Assembly: GCA_002395605.1 (NCBI GenBank)
Contig: DGXO01000028.1
Span: 17,228 to 28,041 of the forward strand
Direction of reading: 5' to 3'
DNA from: Bacteroidales bacterium UBA4230
Lineage (GTDB): Bacteria > Bacteroidota > Bacteroidia > Bacteroidales > UBA932
Length of the DNA stretch: 10,814 bases
A program made the position numbers and the translations under genes. How positions within the stretch are numbered: position 1 is the stretch's first letter; every line of letters begins with the position of its first letter. The notes beneath the pieces were generated by a model. That model was not told where the DNA came from, did not search any database, and saw only the letters and a program-made list of their open reading frames with translations. Positions 1-5,816 of the stretch are shown one piece after another.

Positions 1-576
1 GTAGCAGAAGGAGCCGTCGGAGAAAACGGCGCCGTTCAGGGCCGCAAAGAAGTTGTCCGACGACGGCACAACGCTTCCAAGGTACTTCCTCACAAGGTCA
101 GGGTGCTCTTTTACGGCTTCTGAGAAGGAGCAGAAGATGATGCCTTTTTCGGCCAGGGTTTTACGGAAAGTGGTGGTGACGGACACAGAGTCGAACACGG
201 CATCTACGGCAACCACGCCAGCCAGGACGTCGCGCTCCTTGAGGGGAATGCCAAGTTTGTCGAAGGTTTCGGCAAGCTTAGGGTCTATCTCCTTGGGGCG
301 GTCTTTGTCTTTCTTGGGGGCGGCAAAGTAGATAATGTCCTGGAAATCAATCACCGGCATATCCAGATGGGCCCAGTCTGGCTGCGGCATGGCCTGCCAT
401 TTGCGGAATGCGTCCAGGCGGAAATCCAGCAGCCACTGCGGCTCTTCCTTTTTGGCCGAAATCATGCGCACTATATCCTCGTTCAGCCCTTTGGGGATGA
501 ACTCCTGCTCTACGTCCGTCACAAAACCTTCCTTGTATTCGGCCTTAGTGAACTCCTGTATGATATCATTTGCCAT
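1..576 (-). CDS. sufB: SufB, Fe-S cluster assembly scaffold (N-terminal part, cut by window edge)
   Basis: Reading the minus strand from the ATG at 576 gives 192 codons open to the window edge, beginning MANDIIQEFTKAEYKEGFV and ending at the SufB hallmark NGAVFSDGSFCY. The stretch PQWLLDFRLDAFRKW near residue 47 and the PSSDNFFAALN block before the end are also typical of SufB. SufB (about 470-480 aa) forms the SufBCD scaffold on which Fe-S clusters are built in the cytoplasm; SufC and SufD would be expected downstream, outside the window. The start is fixed by the SufB N-terminus and by a TATCTTTG box 7 nt upstream. The gene lies 34 bp after the permease gene on the same strand but appears to have its own promoter. 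Identification is by remembered family sequence and is very secure. Confidence 0.95.
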   Translation of the reverse strand, partial: MANDIIQEFTKAEYKEGFVTDVEQEFIPKGLNEDIVRMISAKKEEPQWLLDFRLDAFRKWQAMPQPDWAHLDMPVIDFQDIIYFAAPKKDKDRPKEIDPKLAETFDKLGIPLKERDVLAGVVAVDAVFDSVSVTTTFRKTLAEKGIIFCSFSEAVKEHPDLVRKYLGSVVPSSDNFFAALNGAVFSDGSFCY

Positions 577-583
577 AAGGTTA

Positions 584-591
584 CAAAGATA
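584..591 (-). promoter_or_regulatory. Bacteroidota -7 box upstream of sufB
   Basis: The minus strand reads TATCTTTG, a perfect TAnnTTTG box, ending 7 nt before the sufB ATG. The expected transcription start lies within a few bases of the start codon, so the leader is very short. No TTTG -33 element is seen at a fitting distance. Confidence 0.6.
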
Positions 592-610
592 GTGATTTTT
601 TGCGGGACGC

Positions 611-1399
611 TTACTGTTTCACAAAAATCATGGCCATGAGAGGCAGCGCAATGATAGCCATGGTGGCGCTTATGGGCAGGTATATGCCGAAGTTGACGTA
701 CTGCACAACAAGGTAAGTGACAAGAAGAAGGCCGATTCCCATGGCGCTGCTTATGAGGTAGTGCTTGCGGATGTCCGTGCTCTTGCAGATGAGGCGGCTG
801 AGGTTGGGAACGCCCAGGGATATGAAGCCGATGGGCCCGCAGATGCTTACCGCGCTGGTAACCAGGCACATGATGGCAAGAAGGAGGACGGCTTTCCCGG
901 AGTTGGGGATTTCAATTTCGGCCTTGAAGTGACGGGTTAACCGCCCGGCCTGGGACAGTGCTGCGGCAAGCCCTATGCCGAAGAGCACCAGCGAGAAGAT
1001 GATGTCCCCGGTGGTGACGCCCTCCAAGCGGAAGTTTGCCGCGCCCCAAAGGTAGTATTTTTTGAGGAGGTCCCCGGTGGGAGCGTTTGTGACAACAATG
1101 GTTCCAAGGGAGCCAATGAATGTGCCGAAGAGTATGCCGAACGTTATAAGCTGCTGGGTATTAACCTTTAGCGTGACAAAAAAGCAGATGAGCGTGCAGA
1201 TGAGCGTGCAGATGAAACTGCCGACGGTGAGCGAGCACCACCCGGACATTGTTGCCGCCGCCGCACCAAGGCACGCCGCGGAGCCCAGGCCCAGTGAATA
1301 AACGTCCCCAAGCTGGTTCCGCCACAGATACTGCATCTGGATTCCGCCCACCGGCAGGGCGATTCCGCTGATCAAAACGTATAAAAGACTTAGTAGCAT
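611..1399 (-). CDS. FecCD-family ABC transporter permease, short form
   Basis: This 262-aa protein is almost entirely hydrophobic (about eight membrane segments). It carries the FecCD signature near its N-terminus, LISGIALPVGGIQMQ followed by WRNQLGDVYSLGLGS, equivalent to the family's GxxLAxxGxxxQ..RNPLAxPxxLG. Near residue 190 it has GPIGFISLGVPNLSRL, equivalent to the family's GFIGLxxPHxxR, but with N in place of the usual H. Such permeases import Fe-siderophores, haem or cobalamin with a BtuD-type ATPase and a binding protein; neither is in the window. Family members are usually about 330-350 aa, so roughly the first membrane helix is missing. The frame stays open into the esterase gene on the other strand, but the ATG at 1399 is preferred because a TATCTTTG box ends 4 nt upstream. 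It may be a natural short form or a 5'-truncated gene. Confidence 0.82.
   Translation of the reverse strand: MLLSLLYVLISGIALPVGGIQMQYLWRNQLGDVYSLGLGSAACLGAAAATMSGWCSLTVGSFICTLICTLICFFVTLKVNTQQLITFGILFGTFIGSLGTIVVTNAPTGDLLKKYYLWGAANFRLEGVTTGDIIFSLVLFGIGLAAALSQAGRLTRHFKAEIEIPNSGKAVLLLAIMCLVTSAVSICGPIGFISLGVPNLSRLICKSTDIRKHYLISSAMGIGLLLVTYLVVQYVNFGIYLPISATMAIIALPLMAMIFVKQ
1184..1215 (-). repeat. 12-bp tandem repeat inside the permease gene
   Basis: The plus strand shows GCAGATGAGCGT twice in full, then GCAGATGA, about 2.7 copies. Because the unit is a multiple of three, it stays in frame and adds repeated Cys-Thr-Leu-Ile to one membrane helix of the permease. This looks like slippage expansion of four residues. 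Confidence 0.8.
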
Positions 1400-1403
1400 A
1401 CAA

Positions 1404-1411
1404 CAAAGATA
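1404..1411 (-). promoter_or_regulatory. -7 box for the FecCD-type permease
   Basis: The minus strand reads TATCTTTG ending 4 nt before the ATG at 1399. This puts the expected transcription start at or next to the start codon. It lies 12 bp from the divergent esterase box. Confidence 0.55.
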
Positions 1412-1423
1412 ACCAAAAATGCG

Positions 1424-1431
1424 TATATTAG
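1424..1431 (+). promoter_or_regulatory. -7 box for the esterase gene
   Basis: The plus strand reads TATATTAG, one mismatch from TAnnTTTG, ending 4 nt before the ATG at 1436. The spacing equals that of the permease and PrsW genes. Confidence 0.45.
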
Positions 1432-1435
1432 TGCC

Positions 1436-2293
1436 ATGAAAAAGCTTGTAACCATTATCACGACGGCGTTTGTGGCCGTAACTGCAGCATTTGCGCAGGG
1501 AAAAATCGAAACCCATGAGATCCATAGCAACGTTCTGGACACAGACCAGAAATACAACGTGTACCTGCCCGGCGGATACAACCCGGAGCAGCATTATCCG
1601 CTTGTGGTGCTGCTGCACGGGCTGTCGGACGACTACACCGCGTGGCAGGAACGCGGCCGCATGCACTGGGTGGCAAACGAGCTCATCGCTTCCGGAGAAT
1701 GCGTTCCCGTGGTGGTGCTTATGCCAAATGCCGGAAACGCCGACATCCACGCCTATCAGAACGGCTATTTCAACGTTCCGGGATGGAACTACGAAGACTA
1801 CTTCTTCAAGGAACTCCTCCCTGCCGTGGAAGCCAAGTTCAACTGCGGCGGCAGCAAGGGCCAGCGTGCAATAATGGGCCTTTCGATGGGCGGCGGCGGC
1901 TCCGTGGTTTACGCCCAGCATCACCCGGACATGTTCTCCAGCTGCTACTCCATGAGCGGCTGGCTGGACAATGAAAAGCGTGAAGTATGGGCCGATATCC
2001 CCGAAGGCAGCAAGTTCCCCGCAACCTCCAACTCCGTAGCGGAGAATTCGGCCATAAAATACGTGAAAAAAGCCACTCCAGAGACTCTGGAGCAGCTTAG
2101 GAGCGTTAAATGGTTTGTAGACTGCGGAGACGACGACTTTATCCTTTACCTGAGCCTTGACTTCTACCGCGCCATGCGCGATGCCGGCGTTCCGGCACAG
2201 CTAAGGGTTCGTAACGGTATCCACAACTGGGAATACTGGCACACCTCCCTCAGGATGGCTCTGCCGTTTGCCTCCAGAAATTTCGGCCGGTAA
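1436..2293 (+). CDS. Secreted esterase, alpha/beta-hydrolase (Esterase D / feruloyl-esterase-like)
   Basis: The 285-aa product starts with a signal peptide (MKK, hydrophobic core, AFA cleavage before Gln21), so it acts in the periplasm or outside. It has the Esterase (PF00756) layout: YLPGGY near residue 43, the oxyanion-side LLHGLSDD at 59-66, the nucleophile elbow GLSMGGG with Ser150, the acid in CGDDDF (Asp234 likely) and His263 in NGIHNWEYW. Homologues include S-formylglutathione hydrolase, the esterase domain of xylanase XynZ and ferulic/acetyl esterases that release acyl groups from plant polysaccharides; the signal peptide favours the latter. The substrate cannot be fixed from sequence. 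No carbohydrate-binding module is attached. It is transcribed away from the permease gene and converges on the TerB-like gene with a 3-bp gap. Confidence 0.92.
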   Translation: MKKLVTIITTAFVAVTAAFAQGKIETHEIHSNVLDTDQKYNVYLPGGYNPEQHYPLVVLLHGLSDDYTAWQERGRMHWVANELIASGECVPVVVLMPNAGNADIHAYQNGYFNVPGWNYEDYFFKELLPAVEAKFNCGGSKGQRAIMGLSMGGGGSVVYAQHHPDMFSSCYSMSGWLDNEKREVWADIPEGSKFPATSNSVAENSAIKYVKKATPETLEQLRSVKWFVDCGDDDFILYLSLDFYRAMRDAGVPAQLRVRNGIHNWEYWHTSLRMALPFASRNFGR

Positions 2294-2296
2294 CCG

Positions 2297-3199
2297 CTAC
2301 TTCAGATCTTCCAGGGCGGTGAAGGCCGTCAGCATATAACGGTTGGAGAGGCCTTCGTTCTCTTCTCCCTGGACAAGGATGCTCTTGTCAAGGTCTTTCA
2401 GTCCCATAAGGAACTTCCCGATGAAGCTCTTGTAGTTGAAGCCCATGAGGGTTTTGTCCTCGTTTTCAAGGACAAAGAACACGGGACCGTAGACATCTTC
2501 TCCGGCTATCACCGTTCCCACCCTGTTGAGATTGGGTTTGGCCCAGTATTCCTTCTTTGCAAACACCATGATTAGCTTCCAGCCGCCGGCAAGGCCCAAC
2601 TTTTCATTGATGGCGTCAAGGGCCCTGGACCTCCTGTAAAACTGGAGGCTTTCGGCATCGCTGAACCACGCAAACACCTTTTCACGCACATTTACGCCGC
2701 GGTCGTACTGGACATAGGTCACAGAGCCGTCGCAGATGTTGTCGTACGCCCTCCTGTAATTGACGGTGACGCAGGTTTGCCTCTCCATCTGGGCTTCGTC
2801 GTCCTCCGCCGAAGCATTTGACGAGGACGAGCTGTCGCTCTCAAGGTTGTGGTCCGGAAGGCCGCATTTTTCCTGAATATCCCAATAGAGGCTCTTCTCG
2901 TTTTCCTCGAGGTTACCATCGGCCACAATGGTTTTCACAAAGAAGTTGGATGTCCACTGCTTTTCCACGGGGCCGAATGCAGCAATGTGCTGGAGGGCCA
3001 CCTGGGGGCTCATGGCCATGCCGTCGTTGATGTACTCCTTCAGGAGATCCTGGCGGCCTTCAAAATTATACTGGTCAGTGATTGCCTTGACTATTGCCTC
3101 CATTTCCTGGTCGGAGACATTGCCGTCGGCGTTTGCGAGGTGAACAGCCAGACAGATAACCGACGCAAGGTCTTCGTAAGATAGATTTAGTGTTGCCAT
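2297..3199 (-). CDS. TerB-like domain protein with unrecognised C-terminal domain
   Basis: The 300-aa soluble protein has a helical N-terminal domain (residues 1-118) with two acidic motifs, NADGNVSDQEME at 23-34 and VADGNLEENEK at 92-102. These match the metal-binding repeats of the TerB/DjlA-N family, seen in tellurite-resistance and phage-defence-linked proteins. A Ser/Asp/Glu-rich linker (about 119-140, including five consecutive Ser) leads to a domain of about 155 aa with mixed strands and helices that I do not recognise. The domain includes FAWFSDAESLQFYRRS, GGWKLIMVFAKKEYW and GEDVYGPVFFVLE. There is no signal peptide or membrane segment, so it is probably cytoplasmic. The start at 3199 follows a TATATTTG box by 25 nt and is divergent from the PrsW-type protease gene. 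The biological role is unknown; assignment of the N-terminal domain is good. Confidence 0.82.
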   Translation of the reverse strand: MATLNLSYEDLASVICLAVHLANADGNVSDQEMEAIVKAITDQYNFEGRQDLLKEYINDGMAMSPQVALQHIAAFGPVEKQWTSNFFVKTIVADGNLEENEKSLYWDIQEKCGLPDHNLESDSSSSSNASAEDDEAQMERQTCVTVNYRRAYDNICDGSVTYVQYDRGVNVREKVFAWFSDAESLQFYRRSRALDAINEKLGLAGGWKLIMVFAKKEYWAKPNLNRVGTVIAGEDVYGPVFFVLENEDKTLMGFNYKSFIGKFLMGLKDLDKSILVQGEENEGLSNRYMLTAFTALEDLK

Positions 3200-3224
3200 A
3201 AAGTTATGTATTCAGTAGTTTTTG

Positions 3225-3232
3225 CAAATATA
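3225..3232 (-). promoter_or_regulatory. -7 box upstream of the TerB-like gene
   Basis: The minus strand reads TATATTTG, a perfect TAnnTTTG box, 25 nt before the ATG at 3199. It gives this gene a short conventional leader, unlike its neighbours. Confidence 0.5.
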
Positions 3233-3277
3233 TAAAATCTTGTTGGATTGCGAAATACGCCGATGACTCATTTTTAC

Positions 3278-3285
3278 TAACTTTG
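3278..3285 (+). promoter_or_regulatory. -7 box for the PrsW-family gene
   Basis: The plus strand reads TAACTTTG, a perfect TAnnTTTG box, ending 4 nt before the ATG at 3290. This leaves no room for a ribosome binding site. No -33 TTTG is found at the usual distance. Confidence 0.55.
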
Positions 3286-3289
3286 CAAC

Positions 3290-4012
3290 ATGTTACACGT
3301 AATCGCACTGGCGGTACTGCCTGCCATCATCCTTATCTACTACACTTACCTGCAGGACAAACTCCAAAGGGAGCCTGTAGGGAATATCGTGAAGGCGTTT
3401 TTCTACGGTTGGGGCTCGGTGTTCGCCTCCCTCCTCATATCGGTTCCGCTAAGGAATATGGGCGCATTCCCCATGGAAATCCACAGTTTCTGGGATGCCT
3501 TCCGCACGGCGTTTTTCGGCGCGGCCATTCCTGAAGAAACAGCCAAGCTAGTGCTCCTGTGGCTGTTCTTAAGGAAGTGCAAGGATTTCGACGAACGCAT
3601 GGACGGCATTGTATACGCCGTATGCGTGGGCATGGGTTTCGCCGCCTTTGAGAACATAGAATACCTCTTTGCATCAGGCTCTCAGTGGATTACAACGGGC
3701 ATCGGCCGGTCCCTCACCGCCATTCCCGGCCATTTTGGCTTTGCCGTAATCATGGGCTACTACTACTCCCTCAACCACTTCGACCGCTTCCGCGCCCCCG
3801 GCGCCGGCATCAAGATGTGGCTGTACCCCGTCCTTGCCCACGGCATCTACGACACCATAGCCATGCAGGCCGAAGTAACCCCGGAGATGAGCGGAATCAT
3901 TTCCATCACCATCCTCCTCTTCTGCTTCTGGGGTCTCAGGCTTGCCCGCAAGCAGATGTCAAAGCACCTTCTGGCCGATTCTTTTGCCGCATCCGGCATT
4001 GACGAGCAGTAA
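3290..4012 (+). CDS. PrsW-family intramembrane protease
   Basis: The 240-aa polytopic membrane protein carries the PrsW (PF13367) motifs in order: PEETAKL with Glu82-Glu83, AAFENIEY with Glu121-Asn122, PGHFGFA with His148, and AHGIYDT with His184 and Asp188. In characterised PrsW, these glutamates and histidines lie in membrane helices and cleave a membrane-bound anti-sigma factor (RsiW) in envelope stress signalling. No anti-sigma substrate is visible here, so the target is unknown. Length and motif order are normal. The start is set by a TAACTTTG box 4 nt upstream. The gene is divergent from the TerB-like gene and 48 bp before the tRNA. Confidence 0.92.
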   Translation: MLHVIALAVLPAIILIYYTYLQDKLQREPVGNIVKAFFYGWGSVFASLLISVPLRNMGAFPMEIHSFWDAFRTAFFGAAIPEETAKLVLLWLFLRKCKDFDERMDGIVYAVCVGMGFAAFENIEYLFASGSQWITTGIGRSLTAIPGHFGFAVIMGYYYSLNHFDRFRAPGAGIKMWLYPVLAHGIYDTIAMQAEVTPEMSGIISITILLFCFWGLRLARKQMSKHLLADSFAASGIDEQ

Positions 4013-4014
4013 AT

Positions 4015-4045
4015 TTTGCAATTTCAGGATTTTGCAATAAATTTG
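4015..4045 (+). promoter_or_regulatory. Promoter of tRNA-Leu (-33 TTTG, 19-nt spacer, -7 TAAATTTG)
   Basis: TTTG at 4015-4018 and TAAATTTG at 4038-4045 are separated by 19 nt, the classic Bacteroides sigma-factor promoter layout. Transcription should begin a few bases before the tRNA at 4061. The sequence ATTTTGCAAT occurs twice here (4013-4022 and 4029-4038). Confidence 0.75.
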
Positions 4046-4060
4046 CACTCCCATCCCCCT

Positions 4061-4144
4061 GCCCGGATGGCGGAATTGGTAGACGCGCTGGACTCAAAAT
4101 CCTGTGGTAGCAATACCGTGCGGGTTCGATTCCCGCTCTGGGCA
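4061..4144 (+). tRNA. tRNA-Leu (anticodon CAA)
   Basis: The 84-nt gene folds as a class II tRNA. The acceptor stem GCCCGGA (4061-4067) pairs with TCTGGGC (4137-4143), with discriminator A4144. The T arm is GCGGG-TTCGATT-CCCGC. The anticodon loop CTCAAAA gives CAA, and there is a long variable arm GTGGTAGCAATACC. The second anticodon-stem pair is a T-T mismatch. CCA is not encoded. A strong promoter precedes it and a terminator hairpin follows. Such tRNA 3' ends are favoured integration sites for Bacteroidota elements, and the mobile-type genes begin just downstream. Confidence 0.97.
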
Positions 4145-4148
4145 CGTC

Positions 4149-4190
4149 AATCGGCCTCTCATTTGCTTGAGGGGCCGATTTGTTGTTTTT
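4149..4190 (+). terminator. Intrinsic terminator after tRNA-Leu
   Basis: The arms 4149-4161 and 4168-4180 form a 13-bp hairpin with one G-T pair and a 6-nt loop (TTTGCT). A T-rich tract, TGTTGTTTTT (4181-4190), follows on the plus strand. Confidence 0.88.
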
Positions 4191-4311
4191 ACTCCCCCGT
4201 CCACTCCCCCCAGAGGACTTTGAAGGCCCTAGTACGGTAGCTAAAGAACTATCAAAATGTCCCGCCGGAGACACAAACCAGCGGGACCACAAATATACAC
4301 AAATTTCATTG
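4191..4311. other. Non-coding junction between tRNA-Leu and the element-like genes
   Basis: Between the tRNA terminator and the DUF3853 gene there is no convincing ORF. The stretch shifts from GC-rich chromosome to AT-rich sequence and contains the 4259-4287 hairpin. If an element is integrated at the tRNA, one end would lie at the tRNA 3' end or in here. I found no second copy of the tRNA 3' end in the window. Confidence 0.4.
4259..4287 (-). terminator. Hairpin, probable terminator of the minus-strand replication operon
   Basis: GTCCCGCCGG (4259-4268) pairs with CCAGCGGGAC (4278-4287) over 10 bp with one wobble pair and a 9-nt loop. On the minus strand it lies 24 nt after the DUF3853 stop and is followed by ATTTTGATAG, a weak T-tract. 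It could instead be a recombination or protein-binding hairpin at the element edge. Confidence 0.55.
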
Positions 4312-4668
4312 TTATTTCAGCTTGGACTTCCTTCTTATTCCCCATTTGGAAAGGGGATCATCAAAGAGTTCCATAGCCTTTTGTACATCTACAATTATCC
4401 TCCTATTTCTTTGAATTATTGCACCATTCAGATCGCCGGTGGCTTTAATTCTGTTGGCTGTCGCAATACTGCATCCCAGAATTGTTGCCAAACCTTTGAT
4501 TCCATACACATATTCTCGTTTGGCTGGTTCTTTCTCCTCCAGCCGGTCAGATAACTGTCTTACAGCATCGGTCAAATCTTGAATCTTTTTTTCTACATGC
4601 TCAATTTTTAAGATTAAATCTTTCTCAGTGTATTTTCGTTTGGTTCTCGCAGCTGAAGATTCTGCCAT
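4312..4668 (-). CDS. DUF3853 family helix-turn-helix protein
   Basis: The 118-aa protein has a predicted coiled coil (about residues 15-48, with KIEHVEKKIQDLTDAVRQL). A C-terminal MerR/excisionase-like DNA-binding segment (53-100) follows, with YVYGIKGLATILGCSIATAN, RIKATGDL and a basic wing. This pattern is what I know as DUF3853, common beside integrase and primase genes in Bacteroidota integrative elements. A role in excision control or replication-gene regulation is inferred from the fold and context. Its ATG overlaps the stop of the 41-aa ORF upstream (TAATG), which suggests translational coupling. It is the last gene of the minus-strand operon, and its codon use is more AT-rich than that of the helicase and primase genes. 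Confidence 0.8.
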   Translation of the reverse strand: MAESSAARTKRKYTEKDLILKIEHVEKKIQDLTDAVRQLSDRLEEKEPAKREYVYGIKGLATILGCSIATANRIKATGDLNGAIIQRNRRIIVDVQKAMELFDDPLSKWGIRRKSKLK

Positions 4669-4793
4669 TACCCAACAAAAGGACTCTGATACTCTAACAT
4701 TACAAAATCTCTTTCTGAACTAGTTTCTGCTACAACGCCAACGGCTACCGCCAGCGGAGCAAAGTTTTCTTTCTGTACTTTCTCTTTTTTCAT
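4668..4793 (-). CDS. 41-aa peptide of unknown function
   Basis: ATG at 4793 and TAA at 4668-4670 enclose 41 codons: MKKEKVQKENFAPLAVAVG, then a short hydrophobic/acidic middle, then ERDFVMLEYQSPFVG. It starts 18 bp after the primase-like gene. Its stop overlaps the DUF3853 ATG as TAATG, the arrangement of a real coupled gene. The charged N-terminus followed by APLAVAVGVVAE is not a convincing signal peptide. I do not recognise a family; a leader peptide that couples or regulates DUF3853 translation is possible. Confidence 0.6.
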   Translation of the reverse strand: MKKEKVQKENFAPLAVAVGVVAETSSERDFVMLEYQSPFVG

Positions 4794-4811
4794 ATTGTTT
4801 TAAGGGGTTTA

Positions 4812-5738
4812 TCATCTTGAATAAACGGATTTCACAGTCCTCTTAATCTCGTCGGCAGTGAAGTCACCGGCGGGGTCGTTATAGTAAGCGACGAGGTAAT
4901 CCGTCGCGGCAGCCTCAGGAATGCCGTCTAGGCGAAAGAAGAAGGCGAGGATGTAGAGGTTGCTGTTGCGCACGCCCTGCACCATCGGGTAGTATTCCTC
5001 AAAGAGTGTGTGGGTTTCCTTTATCGCCGTCCTGATCTTGCCGTAGTCCGACATAGACGGCGGGAAATCCACGTCATCCGTAGCAATATCTGTCCGTAGC
5101 TTCGGCGTCGCCGCGGGCGCTGGTGACTTTGCGGGCGGCACGTAAGCTGGGAGCGACGCCACATCGATATGAAGCGGAACAGCATTCTCGTTCACTACGA
5201 TACTGTGGTCATAGCTCATGAAGCACGCACGGCTCGGGTTAGAACAGGACGGATCGAACTTGAGGTCGAAACGTTTCTTGAAGCCCATGATGTCACCGAG
5301 GTAGTGATAGGCGTCGCTGTGGCGTGACGAATCCTTCAAGTCCGTCAGAACAAACACCTTTAGCCCTGTTCCCGTTGGCGATGTCATGGCGGCGAGGGTG
5401 TAGGGGTAGCTCATCGCCATTGCTTTCATCCCCTTTATGTCAAGGGTGTTGTCAAGGTCAAGGCAGATGATTCCGTTGTATTCCTGGATGGCTGCGTCGG
5501 CTCTCCTTTCGAATACGCCTGACGGGCATATAACCGGGAGCAGCTTCACCTTCAGCGAATCTTGCTCCGCGGGAGTCGTGGCCTTACGGACCAGCGACAC
5601 CTTATCCTTAAGTGGAGTATCCGTCGGCTTCTTGGCATATCCCATATCGGCAAGTACTTCCAGTATGGGACGATAGGTTGGATTGTCGGTCTCGCAGATG
5701 TTGTTGAAGCAGGAGACCATGATGGATTTCAGGTACAT
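4812..5738 (-). CDS. BT4734/VirE N-terminal-type primase-like protein
   Basis: The 308-aa protein matches the BT4734-like/VirE-N family (PF08800 type), which is related to archaeo-eukaryotic primase folds. Visible motifs are ICLDLDN with Asp94 and Asp96 (metal-binding pair), SPTGTGLKVFV at 120-130, His140, and FDPSCSNPSRACFMSYD at 161-177. A Pro/Ala-rich linker (197-213) leads to a helical C-terminal part (about 226-308) with VQGVRNSNLYILAFFF and FTADEIKRTVKSVYSR, similar to primase C-terminal (PriCT) domains. The expected role is priming or initiation of element DNA replication with the adjacent helicase; catalysis is inferred. In many Bacteroides elements this domain is fused to a VirE-type ATPase; here the ATPase is a separate gene 78 bp upstream. 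No clear ribosome binding site is seen; a 10-bp palindrome sits just before the ATG. Confidence 0.82.
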   Translation of the reverse strand: MYLKSIMVSCFNNICETDNPTYRPILEVLADMGYAKKPTDTPLKDKVSLVRKATTPAEQDSLKVKLLPVICPSGVFERRADAAIQEYNGIICLDLDNTLDIKGMKAMAMSYPYTLAAMTSPTGTGLKVFVLTDLKDSSRHSDAYHYLGDIMGFKKRFDLKFDPSCSNPSRACFMSYDHSIVVNENAVPLHIDVASLPAYVPPAKSPAPAATPKLRTDIATDDVDFPPSMSDYGKIRTAIKETHTLFEEYYPMVQGVRNSNLYILAFFFRLDGIPEAAATDYLVAYYNDPAGDFTADEIKRTVKSVYSR

Positions 5739-5740
5739 AA

Positions 5741-5750
5741 AAACCGGTTT
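5741..5750. promoter_or_regulatory. 10-bp perfect palindrome next to the primase-like start codon
   Basis: AAACCGGTTT reads the same on both strands and lies 2 nt before the ATG at 5738, where a ribosome binding site would be expected. It may be an operator half-pair or a chance palindrome; the sequence alone does not decide. Confidence 0.25.
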
Positions 5751-5816
5751 GCGGGTTGCCCCATTTTTGTATCATATTTTTTATCTCTTTATAGAAGGCA
5801 GGAAAAAAGTGGGGGT

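Noticed and set aside
1400..1924. In-frame upstream extension of the permease ORF to 1924
   Set aside because: It is antisense to the esterase catalytic region, its translation is low-complexity and not permease-like, and the -7 box favours the start at 1399.
3936..4292. Minus-strand ORF across the tRNA
   Set aside because: It is antisense to the tRNA and the end of the PrsW gene; a common false ORF over tRNA genes.
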